A stretch of DNA of 64,000 nt from positions 62,001 to 126,000 of the forward strand of contig CAVTOR010000006.1 in the NCBI GenBank assembly GCA_963736235.1, given 5' to 3'. Below the pieces are notes generated by a model. The model searched no databases. It was not told the origin of the DNA and saw nothing but the letters and a program-made list of their open reading frames with translations. This document shows positions 43,499 through 52,414 of this stretch, piece after piece. How positions within the stretch are numbered: position 1 is the stretch's first letter; each line of letters begins with the position of its first letter. The position numbers were made by a program, and so were the translations under genes. Source of the DNA: CAVORB01 sp963736235. Its GTDB lineage: Bacteria; Pseudomonadota; Gammaproteobacteria; Chromatiales; Chromatiaceae.

Positions 43499-44824
43499 TC
43501 AGACCGTTAGCGACTCCACCAGCCAGCGTCCGGTACGCATCAGTCGTGCGTCGTCCCCCCGCTCCGCGACCAGTTGGACGCCGATGGGCATGCCGTTGGA
43601 ACCCTGCAACAGCGGCAGGCTCAATGCCGGCAGGCCGCAGAGCGTCCACAAGGTGCAAAAGACGGGGCTTCCGGTGGACTCGATGCCGACCGGAGCTTCT
43701 CCCGTGGCGGCTGGGGTAAGAATGGCATCGAAGTCGGCGAAAATTCCGCTCAGCTCGGCCCGTAAAACGGCGCTCTGGGAGATCGCCTGCTTGTAGTCGA
43801 TGGCGCGGTGTCGCCGGCCGCGCTCGATCATCTCCCGCAGCCTGCCGCTCAGCTTGTCCACTCCCCGCGCGTACTCGCGGTCGAGGCTGACCGCCAGGTC
43901 GGTTTCCATGATGGTTCGGTGCCAGCCGATCGCCTGCTCGAATGGCGGCGTCAGGGCGACTTCCTCGACCCGGTCGCCGAGATGGGCACAGAGCTCGCGG
44001 AACCCGTCGCGCACGTCCGCGTCGGCCTCCTCCCACGCCGAGGCGCGGACGAAGGCGAGACGGGGGGGCATCGGAGGTTCTTGCGAGAGTGTTTCATTCA
44101 GGGCCGGCGACATGCGCGGACGCAGGTCGGGATCCGCGGCGTCGTAGGTCATCAGCGGCTCCGCGCACAGGGCGAGGTCTGCCAGCGAGCGCGCGAACAA
44201 CCCGACATGGTCGAGCAGACGGGACTGAGCCAGCACGCGATGACGTGATATCAGGCCGAAGCTCGGCTTGTAGCCGCAGACGCCGCAATAGGAGGCCGGG
44301 CGGATGATCGAGCCGTTGGTCTGGGTACCGAGGGCAAGCGGGACCATTTGCGCCGCCACGGCCGCGGCGGATCCGCTCGAAGAGCCGCCCGGCGTGCGTT
44401 CCGGATCATGCGGGTTGCGCGTTTTGCCCGGGGTGTAGACCGCGAGCTCGGCGGTGACCGTCTTGCCCATGATCACCGCGCCCGCTTGCCGCAGCAGGGC
44501 AACGGCCGTCGCATCCCGGGCGGGCGTCCTGCCCGCGTGCAGCAGGGTCCCGTTCTCGGTCGGCATGTCCTTGGTGTCGAAGATGTCCTTGATGCCAACG
44601 GGGACACCGTGCAGAGGTCCCAGGGACATCCCCGATCGGCGCTCACTGTCCGCCGCGGCGGCCTGCCGCAGCGCGAGATCCGGGTCCAGTTGGGCCCAGG
44701 CCCCAACCGTCTGCTCAAGCTCATCGATCCGCGCGAGGCAGCTGCGAACCAGCTCTTCCGAGGTCATCTCCCCGGCGCGGATCGCGGCGGCCGCCTCCGC
44801 GGCAGTCATCTCAAAGGGGTGCAT
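43499..44824 (-). CDS. Amidase signature enzyme
   Basis: This 441-residue protein starts MHPFEMTAAEAAAAIRAGEM at 44824. The Ser-cisSer-Lys triad is present: Lys79 (VGIKDIF), Ser148 (PGGSSSGSAAAV) and Ser172 (TNGSIIRPA), with the spacing known for malonamidase E2. It hydrolyses an amide bond of an unknown substrate in the cytoplasm. It follows dctM by 14 bases, so the TRAP system may import the amide or the amidase may process the imported compound. It is not part of a gatCAB set. Confidence 0.92.
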   Translation of the reverse strand: MHPFEMTAAEAAAAIRAGEMTSEELVRSCLARIDELEQTVGAWAQLDPDLALRQAAAADSERRSGMSLGPLHGVPVGIKDIFDTKDMPTENGTLLHAGRTPARDATAVALLRQAGAVIMGKTVTAELAVYTPGKTRNPHDPERTPGGSSSGSAAAVAAQMVPLALGTQTNGSIIRPASYCGVCGYKPSFGLISRHRVLAQSRLLDHVGLFARSLADLALCAEPLMTYDAADPDLRPRMSPALNETLSQEPPMPPRLAFVRASAWEEADADVRDGFRELCAHLGDRVEEVALTPPFEQAIGWHRTIMETDLAVSLDREYARGVDKLSGRLREMIERGRRHRAIDYKQAISQSAVLRAELSGIFADFDAILTPAATGEAPVGIESTGSPVFCTLWTLCGLPALSLPLLQGSNGMPIGVQLVAERGDDARLMRTGRWLVESLTV

Positions 44825-44838
44825 GTCGGACCGCTCTC

Positions 44839-46185
44839 TCAGCCAAAGAGATACTTCGGCAGCCACAGGACGATCTGCGGGAACATGTAGACCACGACCA
44901 TGGCGACCAGCACGATCCCCAGATACGGCAGTATGCCGCGGAAGATCTCGATCAACTGCACTTCAGGGGGTGCTACCCCTTTCAGATAGTAAGCGGACAT
45001 GGCCATCGGCGGCGTCAGGAAGGAGGTCTGCAGATTCAACGCCACCAGCACACCGAAGAACAGGGGATCCACGTTGAAGGTGGCAAGCATCGGCAGGAAG
45101 ATGGGGACGAAGATGATGATGATCTCGCTCCATTCCAGGGGCCAGCCGAGCAGGAAGATGATCAGCTGGGCAAGGATCAGGAACCCGATGGGCCCAAGCT
45201 CCGCGCCCAAGACCCAGTGCTCGATCAGACCGTGGCCGCCGAGGTAGGAAAAAACCGACGCGAAGGTCCAGGAACCGACGAACAGCCAGCAGACCATGGC
45301 TGATGTGCGGGCGGTCAGGAACACCGCCTCCTTGAGACGCTGCCAGGTGAGCGCCCTGTACATGACGGCGAGCACCAGTCCTCCCATGGCGCCCACCCCC
45401 GCCGCCTCGGCCGGGGTGGCAATGCCGGCCAGGATCGAGCCCAAGACGCCCATGATCAAGGCGGCCAGAGGCACGAAGGATGTCAACAACTGCAGGAAGA
45501 TCAGGCCGATGCTTGGCACGTCTTCTTCCGGCGGTTTCGGCGCGAGCTTGGGGTTGAGGGAGGCGCGGGTGACCACGTAGATGATGTACATGGTCGCCAG
45601 CATGATCCCAGGGAACAGGGCGGCTGCGTAGAGACGGACCGGGGAGACCTGGGCGATGGCGGCGTAGACGATGAGCATGATGCTCGGGGGAATCAGTATC
45701 CCGAGCGTCCCACCGGCGCAGATGACGCCAGTCGCGAGCTTACGCTCGTAACCCGCCTTGAGCATGGCCGGAAGGGCGAGCAAGCCCATCAGGGTCACCA
45801 CCGCGCCGACGATTCCGGATGCGGTCGCGAACAGGGCGCAGGTCACCAGTGCCGCCACCGCCATGGATCCGGGCAGGTGGCGGGACGCCAGCTGGATGCT
45901 GAAGAACAGCCGGTCGACGATGTTGGCCCGTTCCACGATGTAGCCCATGAACAGGAACAGCGGGACGGCCACCAGCACCTCGTTCGACATCACCGAGAAA
46001 GTGTTCTGGACGAAGAGGTCGAAGATCCGGTTATCGAGGACATTCTCCATCTGGTTCGGCAGCGCGTATGCGTAGTAGCCGAATCCGAGGCCCATGGCGA
46101 TCAGGGTGAAGGCGATGGGAAACCCGAGCAGGACGATGAGGATGAACAGGCCCAGCATCAAGATCGCGACTTGGGGATCGGTCAT
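44839..46185 (-). CDS. dctM: TRAP transporter large permease (DctM)
   Basis: This 448-residue protein has about twelve spans and typical DctM segments (LGFPIAFTLIAMGLGFGYYA, CAGGTLGILIPPSIMLIVYA and FLTPPMAMSAYYLKGVAPPE). It forms the transport channel of a Na+-driven uptake system with DctQ and DctP. It overlaps dctQ by four bases. The product is full length with no frameshift. Confidence 0.95.
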   Translation of the reverse strand: MTDPQVAILMLGLFILIVLLGFPIAFTLIAMGLGFGYYAYALPNQMENVLDNRIFDLFVQNTFSVMSNEVLVAVPLFLFMGYIVERANIVDRLFFSIQLASRHLPGSMAVAALVTCALFATASGIVGAVVTLMGLLALPAMLKAGYERKLATGVICAGGTLGILIPPSIMLIVYAAIAQVSPVRLYAAALFPGIMLATMYIIYVVTRASLNPKLAPKPPEEDVPSIGLIFLQLLTSFVPLAALIMGVLGSILAGIATPAEAAGVGAMGGLVLAVMYRALTWQRLKEAVFLTARTSAMVCWLFVGSWTFASVFSYLGGHGLIEHWVLGAELGPIGFLILAQLIIFLLGWPLEWSEIIIIFVPIFLPMLATFNVDPLFFGVLVALNLQTSFLTPPMAMSAYYLKGVAPPEVQLIEIFRGILPYLGIVLVAMVVVYMFPQIVLWLPKYLFG

Positions 46186-46862
46186 CGGCTGGTCTCCCTT
46201 TCATCCGACCGCTGTTGCGTCGGGATGTCGTCCGCGATCGCTTGCTTGATCTTTTCGTGGGCACTGATGATCTCGCTCTCTTTTTCAAGCAGAGCCGCCT
46301 TGTTCTCATGCTCATGCATCAGCATGGTTTCGGTTTCCTCCACGTCGTGCAGACGAGGGGGCCACTCGCCGGTACGCAGGCACATGACGCACCGCACGGC
46401 CTCGGCGATTCCTTGCAGGAGGACCAGAAATCCGGCTGCCGGGATGAGGGTCTTGAAGAAATAGATCTGGATCCGCGCGGGGCTGTTCCAGCTCACCTCC
46501 TTGTAGAACCAGGCATCACTCGCGAACTGGTAACCGTAGTAGATCAGGGCGAAGGTGCCGGGAAGCAGGAACAGGATGTAGAGCGTGAGATCGATTCCCG
46601 CCTGGATCCGCACCGGGAGCAACCGGTGAATCACATCCCCGCGCACATGGCCATTGCGCGACAGGGTATAGGCGCCGGCCATCATGAACAGGGCACCGTA
46701 CATCTGCACACTCACGTCGAAGGCCCAGGTAGTCGGCGCATTCAGCAGGTAGCGGACGAAGACCTCGTAACAGGTGGCAAAGGTCAGGATCAGTATGCTC
46801 CAGCCGAATGCCTTACCCATCCAGGCGCTGAGGCTGTCGATGAAGGTCAGGAAAGGATTCAT
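46182..46862 (-). CDS. dctQ: TRAP transporter small permease (DctQ) with a long C-terminal tail
   Basis: This 226-residue protein has four spans (for example FGWSILILTFATCYEVFVRY and GIDLTLYILFLLPGTFALIY) and the DctQ motif around NAPTTWAFDVSVQMYGALF. A polar, charged tail of about 50 residues (VEETETMLMHEHENKAALLE and on) extends beyond the usual small-permease end. It is coupled to dctM by an ATGA overlap. Confidence 0.93.
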   Translation of the reverse strand: MNPFLTFIDSLSAWMGKAFGWSILILTFATCYEVFVRYLLNAPTTWAFDVSVQMYGALFMMAGAYTLSRNGHVRGDVIHRLLPVRIQAGIDLTLYILFLLPGTFALIYYGYQFASDAWFYKEVSWNSPARIQIYFFKTLIPAAGFLVLLQGIAEAVRCVMCLRTGEWPPRLHDVEETETMLMHEHENKAALLEKESEIISAHEKIKQAIADDIPTQQRSDERETSR

Positions 46863-46948
46863 TGGGGCGTCCGCCCTGTTCTGTTAGGGATCGGTTAATG
46901 CTCTGCCGACCGGGCGGCGGTGCCTGTTGGGCCGCCGCCCCCTGGCCC

Positions 46949-48154
46949 CTAGGACGGGGTCACGCCATTGCGGTCAGCTGGTGTGTCGACGGTGCTTCCG
47001 AAGTAATGCGTGTATGCGGCCTGGTAGTCCGGTGCATTGGTCAGCTCGTAGGCGCCAACGCGTCTCATCCACGCCTTCTGGGACTTCGATCACCTTGGCG
47101 AAGAATGGATTCTTGGCGGAGAACTCCGCGATCACCTTGTCCCAGGCCTCCAGCTGGGCGGCCATGATATCGTCGGAGGTGCGGTGCACCTTGACGCCAT
47201 GCTCCTTCTGCAACGTGATCAGGTCCTGGGAGTAGCGGTCCTGGTACTTCCATGACATGTCCGCGGAGGCGGCCTCGAGCCGTACTTCAGGATCGCCTTG
47301 TGCTCGTCGGACAGGGAGTCCCAGATCTTGCGGTTGAAGATGATCTCGAAGGTCTCCTGAGACTGGTGGTAACTGGCCAAATAGTAGTTCTTGGCCACAT
47401 CCTGCATCCCGAAGTCCTTGTCGGACGACGGGTTGTTGAACTCCGCCGCGTCGATCAGACCGCGCTCCATGGCCGGCTGGATCTCGCCGCCTGGCAGCTG
47501 CACGACCGACATGCCCATCTCCTGCATGACATTGGCTGCCAGACCGACCGTGCGGTACTTCAGACCCTTCATGTCGGCAACGCCGTTGACCTCCTTGCGG
47601 AACCAGCCCAGGGGCTGAGCGGGCATGGGTCCGGACAGGAATCCGACGATGTCCAGCCGCAGGACGTCGCGCATCAGCTCGTCATAGAGCTCCTTGCCAC
47701 CGCCGTAGTAGAACCAGCCGAGCAGCTGGTTGGCGTGCCAGCCCCAGCAGGGTCCGGTGCCGAACAGGGAGGACGAGGCGTCCTTGCTGTACCAGTAGGC
47801 CGTCACCAGATGTGCGCCGTCGATGACGCCGCGGCTCACCGCAGTCTGTATCTCCGGTGTCTTGACCACGGCGCCCACGTCGAGATAGTCGAGCTTCAGG
47901 GAGCCGCCGGACATCTCGTTGACGCGCCGGACGTAGTCGAGGGCGAACTCCTTGAAGATGCCGCTACCCCACGCACCCTGGATCTTGAGGACGCGGGGCC
48001 CGGCCGAGCGCGCGATCATCGGGAAACCTAGGGCACCGGCCCCGGCCGCCGCGATGCCCGTCTTAAGGAATTTACGACGGCTGTTTGCGGACTCCCCCGC
48101 CTCCGCGGCGGTGCTCGCGACGGGCTGGTTTTCTGCGGGTTCTTGCTTTTTCAT
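46949..48154 (-). CDS. dctP: TRAP solute-binding protein (DctP), two frameshifts
   Basis: The start MKKQEPAENQPVAS at 48154 follows GAGGAG. The N-terminus has a twin-arginine signal (SRRKFLKTGIAAAGAGALGF). The mature part is a TRAP binding protein of the type seen for mannitol/chloroaromatic systems (FKEFALDYVRRVNEMSGG, LPGGEIQPAMERGLIDAAEF). The frame breaks near 47280 (a -1 shift) and near 47084 (a +1 shift). Corrected, the tail reads ESQKAWMRRVGAYELTNAPD and on to GNGVTPS-like residues before the TAG at 46949-46951. Export through Tat would be in line with other DctP7-type proteins. Confidence 0.85.
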
Positions 48155-48366
48155 CTGGTATCTCCTCAAGTGGAACGGTCTCTGGTTACTGCACCGGGGT
48201 ACCTGACTCCGTGTTCGCATGGGCCAGGCGCCCCGCCTCGTCAAGCGCATTCACTGTGCGCGATCGGAACTCACGGTCCATCACACGGCGCGCCGGACGG
48301 ATCGGAGAAGCGAACGGCATCGGCACGCGCGCGCATGGACAGGCATCATGAGAGGAAGCACCCCCG

Positions 48367-49332
48367 TCACACCAGCCGGTCGCGGGGCGTGCCGCCGACG
48401 AAAATCGCATCCAGGTTGTCCAACGCCCGGAAGCCCATCGCGTCGCGGGTCTCGCGGGTTGCGCTGCCGATGTGCGGCAGCAGGAAGGTATTGGGCAGGT
48501 CTCGGTAGCGCGGATCGATATCCGGCTCGTTGTTGAAGACATCGAGGCCGGCGGAAAAGAGCCTTCCCGAGCGCAGTGCGGCGATTAGGGCGTCGTCGTC
48601 CACCACCGCCCCCCTCGCGGTGTTGACCACCACGGCGTCCTGCGGCAGCAGCGCGATCCGCTCGGCATTCAACAGGTGCCGGGTATCGGGCGAGGCGGGA
48701 CAATGAATGGACAAGAAATCGCTCCGGGGCAAGAGGTCTTCCAGCGTGTCGTGAAAGATCGCGCCCTTCTCCAGATCCGGTTCGAGCCGATGGCGGTTAT
48801 GATAATGAATCTCCATGTTGAAACCGCGCGCGCGCTCCGCGACCACCTGGCCGACGCGGCCCATGCCGACGATGCCGAGCCGCTTGCCCGTCACCTGAAT
48901 ACCGAGTTGGTAGGTCGGGCTCCACTCCCGCCAGGTAGCGGTTCGGATCAACTGCGTGCCCTCGTGCGCACGCCGCGCGGCACCAAGCATCAGCAGCACG
49001 GCGATCTCGGCGGTAGCGTCGCTGAGCACGTCCGGCGTGTTGGTGACCGTGATCCCCCTCTCCTTGGCGGCCTGCAAATCGATGTGATCGTACCCGACCG
49101 AAAAGCTGCAGATCGCGCGAACGCTGACCGGCAGGCGCGCGATCACGTCGGCATTCAATCGCTCGGTATGGGAGGGAATGATCGCGTCCGCTCCCTGCGC
49201 AAGGGCCACAATCTCGTCTGAGTTGTAAACTCGGTCTTCCGCATTCAGCCGTGGCTCGAAATCGCGCAGCAGACGCGCCTCGACTGCTGCAGGCAGCTTG
49301 CGCGTGACCAGGACGATTGTTTTCTTCTTCAT
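48367..49332 (-). CDS. D-2-hydroxyacid dehydrogenase (glyoxylate/hydroxypyruvate reductase type)
   Basis: This 321-residue NAD(P)-dependent enzyme has the Rossmann motif GKRLGIVGMGRVGQVVAERA at about residue 150, the catalytic Arg in VVNTARGAVVDDDALIAAL, the Glu in LDVFNNEPDIDP and the His in LLPHIGSATRETRDAMG. It reduces 2-oxo acids such as glyoxylate or hydroxypyruvate, or oxidises the hydroxy acid. It lies 212 bases upstream of dctP on the same strand and may belong to the same catabolic unit. Confidence 0.9.
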   Translation of the reverse strand: MKKKTIVLVTRKLPAAVEARLLRDFEPRLNAEDRVYNSDEIVALAQGADAIIPSHTERLNADVIARLPVSVRAICSFSVGYDHIDLQAAKERGITVTNTPDVLSDATAEIAVLLMLGAARRAHEGTQLIRTATWREWSPTYQLGIQVTGKRLGIVGMGRVGQVVAERARGFNMEIHYHNRHRLEPDLEKGAIFHDTLEDLLPRSDFLSIHCPASPDTRHLLNAERIALLPQDAVVVNTARGAVVDDDALIAALRSGRLFSAGLDVFNNEPDIDPRYRDLPNTFLLPHIGSATRETRDAMGFRALDNLDAIFVGGTPRDRLV

Positions 49333-49621
49333 CCTTTATCTGTTTTCCGCAGGCCGTGCCCGTGAGCGCCGCATAACCGGTTTGCTCCGGGTGGTGCCCC
49401 GTCGACTCAATTTCTTTTACCCACCCATAAACGATACTCAATGGGCAGCGATTGCACAAACCAAAACCGATGTCACGGCATGATAGTCAGACGGGAGTCC
49501 CTTCCACGGACGCCTTGGCAGCTTAGCGGCCGCCTGTACCGAGCCAAGGCAACCCTATACTCGTGGCGGACCGCCAGCCACACCGGCACAGCAACCCCGT
49601 CGCTTTCCGGAGAGACAAACG

Positions 49622-50104
49622 ATGACCGTCGCGATCGGTGACCGCATCCCCGAAGCCAGGCTCTCGGTCATGGGCGAAGCCGGCCCGTAGAGCATCAACA
49701 GCCTAGACCTGTTCCAGGGCAAGCGCCTGGTTGTATTCGGTGTCCCAGGGGCCTTCACCCCCACATGCTCCGCCCGCCATCTGCCGGGCTACTTGGAGCT
49801 GGCGGGTGCCTTCGGGGAACACGGGGTCGATGCTATCGTGTGCCTGGCCGTAAACGACATGTTCGTGATGGACGCGTGGGGCAAGGACCAAGGGGTGGGC
49901 GATCGTATTTTGGTGGTCGCGGACGGGAACGGGGATTTCACGCGCGCGGCCGGGCTCGAGCTGGACATGACTGCCCGCGGCTTCGGTCTCCGCTCCCATC
50001 GCTACGCCATGATCGTGGCGGACGGCGTAGTCAAGGCACTGAAGCTGGAAAAGCCGGGCGAGTTCCTGGTCAGTGACGCGCAAACCATCCTCGGGCTGCT
50101 GTAA
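49622..50104 (+). CDS. Prx5-type peroxiredoxin with an internal TAG
   Basis: Read from ATG 49622, the frame encodes MTVAIGDRIPEARLSVMGEA, then a TAG at 49688-49690, then SINSLDLFQGKRLVVFGVPG and FTPTCSARHLPGYLELAG to the stop at 50104. The peroxidatic cysteine is in PTCSA, and DMFVMDAWGKDQGVGDRI is typical of the Prx5/AhpE-like group that reduces hydroperoxides with thioredoxin or glutaredoxin. The stop falls where relatives usually have Glu, so one base change (GAG to TAG) explains it. Without readthrough, only a 22-residue peptide is made unless translation restarts downstream. Confidence 0.8.
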
Positions 50105-50419
50105 GGTTATCCGGCGACTGATCGCGGCAGGGAAAACCGGTCCAAGAGCCGACTCCGACGCACGGCCTTTCGAGGCTGCGGTGTTTCGCATAGCCCCCGG
50201 CGCGGCCACGCCTCGCTGGCAAGGCGTATCGCTCATGTTCGTAACGCCAGCTCACCGTCTACTCGCTCCGGCCTATCAAACAACGCGGTTGTCAGCAGCC
50301 GCGAGTCCACGCCACACAATCATTGGAAAAAACAATCGATATACTCTGAACATTCGATTTTAGTTCTCGGCTCTCTGCCATTAGGCTTTTGATCACGAAC
50401 CAAGCGGAGGAACCGAGAC
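50105..50419. other. Intergenic region, 315 bases
   Basis: I see no gene here. The end of the region (about 50320-50365) is AT-rich and contains TATACT, a possible -10 element for the small membrane-protein gene at 50420; no matching -35 at proper distance is evident. Confidence 0.4.
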
Positions 50420-50623
50420 ATGATCAAGACACTTACTTTCGGCGCCGTCCATATGGCGGTGGCTTTCACCGTCGCCTACCTACTGAGCGGAAGCCTGCTG
50501 GTAGGCGGTGCCATCGCGCTGGTAGAGCCAGCGATCAACACCGTGGCCTATTTCTTCCATGAGAAGGTATGGGAGCGGGTGCGTGAATCACGTCCGGTGC
50601 GCGTCGGACAACTCCCTGCTTGA
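50420..50623 (+). CDS. DUF2061-type small membrane protein
   Basis: This 67-residue protein has two hydrophobic segments (FGAVHMAVAFTVAYLLSGS and LLVGGAIALVEPAINTVAYF) and the DUF2061 ending FFHEKVWERVRES. Its function is unknown; members are found widely as single-gene units in Proteobacteria. GGAGG lies upstream. Confidence 0.88.
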   Translation: MIKTLTFGAVHMAVAFTVAYLLSGSLLVGGAIALVEPAINTVAYFFHEKVWERVRESRPVRVGQLPA

Positions 50624-50970
50624 ACCCTCGCACTCAAATCGGCGACGGGAAGTGAACCAATCCATGTCCGTCGGCATCGGCATCGCTGAGGCAGGCCGCG
50701 GGCCGCCGCAACCAGGCTTCAGCTGAAGCCGGGAGGATTCAAGCCCCATCAGCCTCAGCCGGCCGAGGAGGCGACGCCGCAATCGCATCAGAAAAGGAAT
50801 TCTTCTTGCATCCTGTGATACCAATCACATATATTAGAATGCTCTTATGTTCTTATGGCTCAGCGAGAGTCAGAACACAAACCTAAAATTGGCGCGCGGT
50901 TGCCTCGCTCTATCCGATGGGCACCCCGGCGTTCCATGAATGAGACAACACCCCAACGGGGTGAAACCAA
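50624..50970. other. Intergenic region with a palindrome and a CRP-like site
   Basis: This 347-base region has no convincing gene. It holds a 16-bp perfect palindrome (GGCTTCAGCTGAAGCC, 50715-50730) that may terminate the DUF2061 transcript, then a CRP-like operator at 50814-50829 and AT-rich DNA that probably holds the promoter of the gene at 50971. Confidence 0.5.
50814..50829. promoter_or_regulatory. CRP-type operator (TGTGA-N6-TCACA)
   Basis: The sequence TGTGATACCAATCACA matches the CRP consensus TGTGA-N6-TCACA exactly in both half-sites. It is followed at once by TATATTAGAAT, a good -10 region, and lies 141 bases before the ATG at 50971. The position suggests control of the downstream coiled-coil protein gene by a CRP/Vfr-like regulator. 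Confidence 0.6.
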
Positions 50971-51885
50971 ATGGCGCACATCGAGAACTCAATCGTCGAT
51001 AACGGATCCGGGCCTACGATTGCTCAGAGCCCGCGGCAGCGTATCGCTAGCGAACAGGCCCCGCGCGTACCTCGGCGGCTCCTGGATGAGTGCCTGAGCG
51101 TCGTCGAACGCGAGCTGAGCTCGGAAAGGGAGTCAGCGGATGTCGAGCGCGCACGCGAGACGCTCGGAGAGGTGGCCGGCCTGGCGCGAGCTGAGGACGG
51201 CCTGGCCCAAGCTGAGGACGCCGTTGCCGAGGAGCAGGTCTACGAACACTTCCTCCAGCACCTGGTGCGGATCTACGCCCATGGCTGCGACCAGCGTGAC
51301 AATGTGGCGTTCGCGGACACGGCAGCCGCATACGCAGCCGTGATCGAGGCCATCAGCCGCATATACCCCCGGCTCGATTACACCGTCGCGCTCGGCCAGC
51401 TGCTCGAGTTCATGGCCCGGCTATTCGCCGCGCGCGACAACAGCTGGAAGACCGTCTACGAGCACCTGCGCGCGATCCCGGATTCCGTGCATGCGAAGCA
51501 GACCCTGAACCGGGTCTGTTCGGCCGATATCCGGGAATGGTTCGACGCCGGTGTCCAGAACCTGTTCTCGCTCAAGAACGACCTCACCGCCAAGATCCAG
51601 GAGCTCGCCGACCATGCGCGGCGGATCGAACGCGAGATCCTGACCCAGGAAGCAACCGTCGGTGAGATGCTTGAGCGCGCGGATCCAGAAGCGACCGGCA
51701 AAGTCGTCTCGCTGCAGGCAAGACTCACCGCGCGGCGAACAGACGCCCTGCGGCTCGAGAAAGACCGTGTCCTCGATGAACAGCAAGGAAAACAGGACAC
51801 CCTGTTGTTGATCGAGTCCGACATAAGCGAGTTCGAGAATCTCCTGCGTGAGGCGCGCAGGGCCTATTTTGTTCGAATCGTCTGA
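50971..51885 (+). CDS. Hypothetical coiled-coil protein, 304 aa
   Basis: The ATG at 50971 follows GGGGTG. The protein is soluble and acidic. Residues about 30-95 contain an Ala/Glu-rich helix with an internal repeat (LARAEDGLAQAEDAVAEEQ). The middle is a compact helical part (TVYEHLRAIPDSVHAKQTLN) and residues about 190-300 form a long coiled coil (FSLKNDLTAKIQELADHARR and on). It has no known domain. It lies behind a CRP-like site. Confidence 0.72.
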   Translation: MAHIENSIVDNGSGPTIAQSPRQRIASEQAPRVPRRLLDECLSVVERELSSERESADVERARETLGEVAGLARAEDGLAQAEDAVAEEQVYEHFLQHLVRIYAHGCDQRDNVAFADTAAAYAAVIEAISRIYPRLDYTVALGQLLEFMARLFAARDNSWKTVYEHLRAIPDSVHAKQTLNRVCSADIREWFDAGVQNLFSLKNDLTAKIQELADHARRIEREILTQEATVGEMLERADPEATGKVVSLQARLTARRTDALRLEKDRVLDEQQGKQDTLLLIESDISEFENLLREARRAYFVRIV

Positions 51886-52414
51886 TTTCCCGGTGCGAAA
51901 TACTTTCGACATCGCAGGCCCCTCATGTACCGCGCTGACACTATCTGTGCTGACGCAAGACCAAACTCGGTGCGACACATGACCGGGCGCTCCACCCCTG
52001 GTTAGTCGTGATACCCGATCAAGTACCTGCTCTCCCCCCTCCCCGCGACTCATCGCGGGCGAGCATCCCGAATCCCGCAACAAACAGCACATCCCGCACC
52101 GCCCTGCCCCGGTTGGACAACCGCCGGCCCCGATGTCCGTTGCCGATCAACGTCGGTGACGGGAGTGATCTCTCCTTGACCCTGACTTCGCTCGAACCGC
52201 CCCCATGTTAGACTGACCGACATAGCAGTCTGGCCAAGCCTCGGACGGCGACCGGTGTGCGAAAGGATCGACCCACCGCCTGTCAGGCCACTCCGAGAAG
52301 TTGTCTTTCACAAGACATTTTCTAGAATTTCTATATAGTTCTTTAGTATTTTTAAACTAAACTCACTAACTATCTGATACCCACGAGTATCCTACGCGAC
52401 CGAACAGCAGAACC
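51886..52414. other. Intergenic region, 529 bases, with an AT-rich end
   Basis: I see no gene in this region. A short stem (TGTCTT / AAGACA, loop TCAC) lies at 52302-52317 and is followed by TTTTCTAG. The stretch 52308-52380 is strikingly AT-rich for this genome and probably contains the promoter of the phosphoesterase gene. The composition change could also mark a transferred segment. Confidence 0.45.

Noticed and set aside
49688..49690. Recoding of TAG as pyrrolysine or another amino acid in the peroxiredoxin
   Set aside because: No pyl genes or recoding element are visible and TAG is used as an ordinary stop elsewhere; mutation or error is simpler.
50073..50363. Plus-strand frame of 96 residues after the peroxiredoxin
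   Set aside because: It overlaps the peroxiredoxin stop, has no ribosome-binding site or similarity, and its composition looks non-coding.
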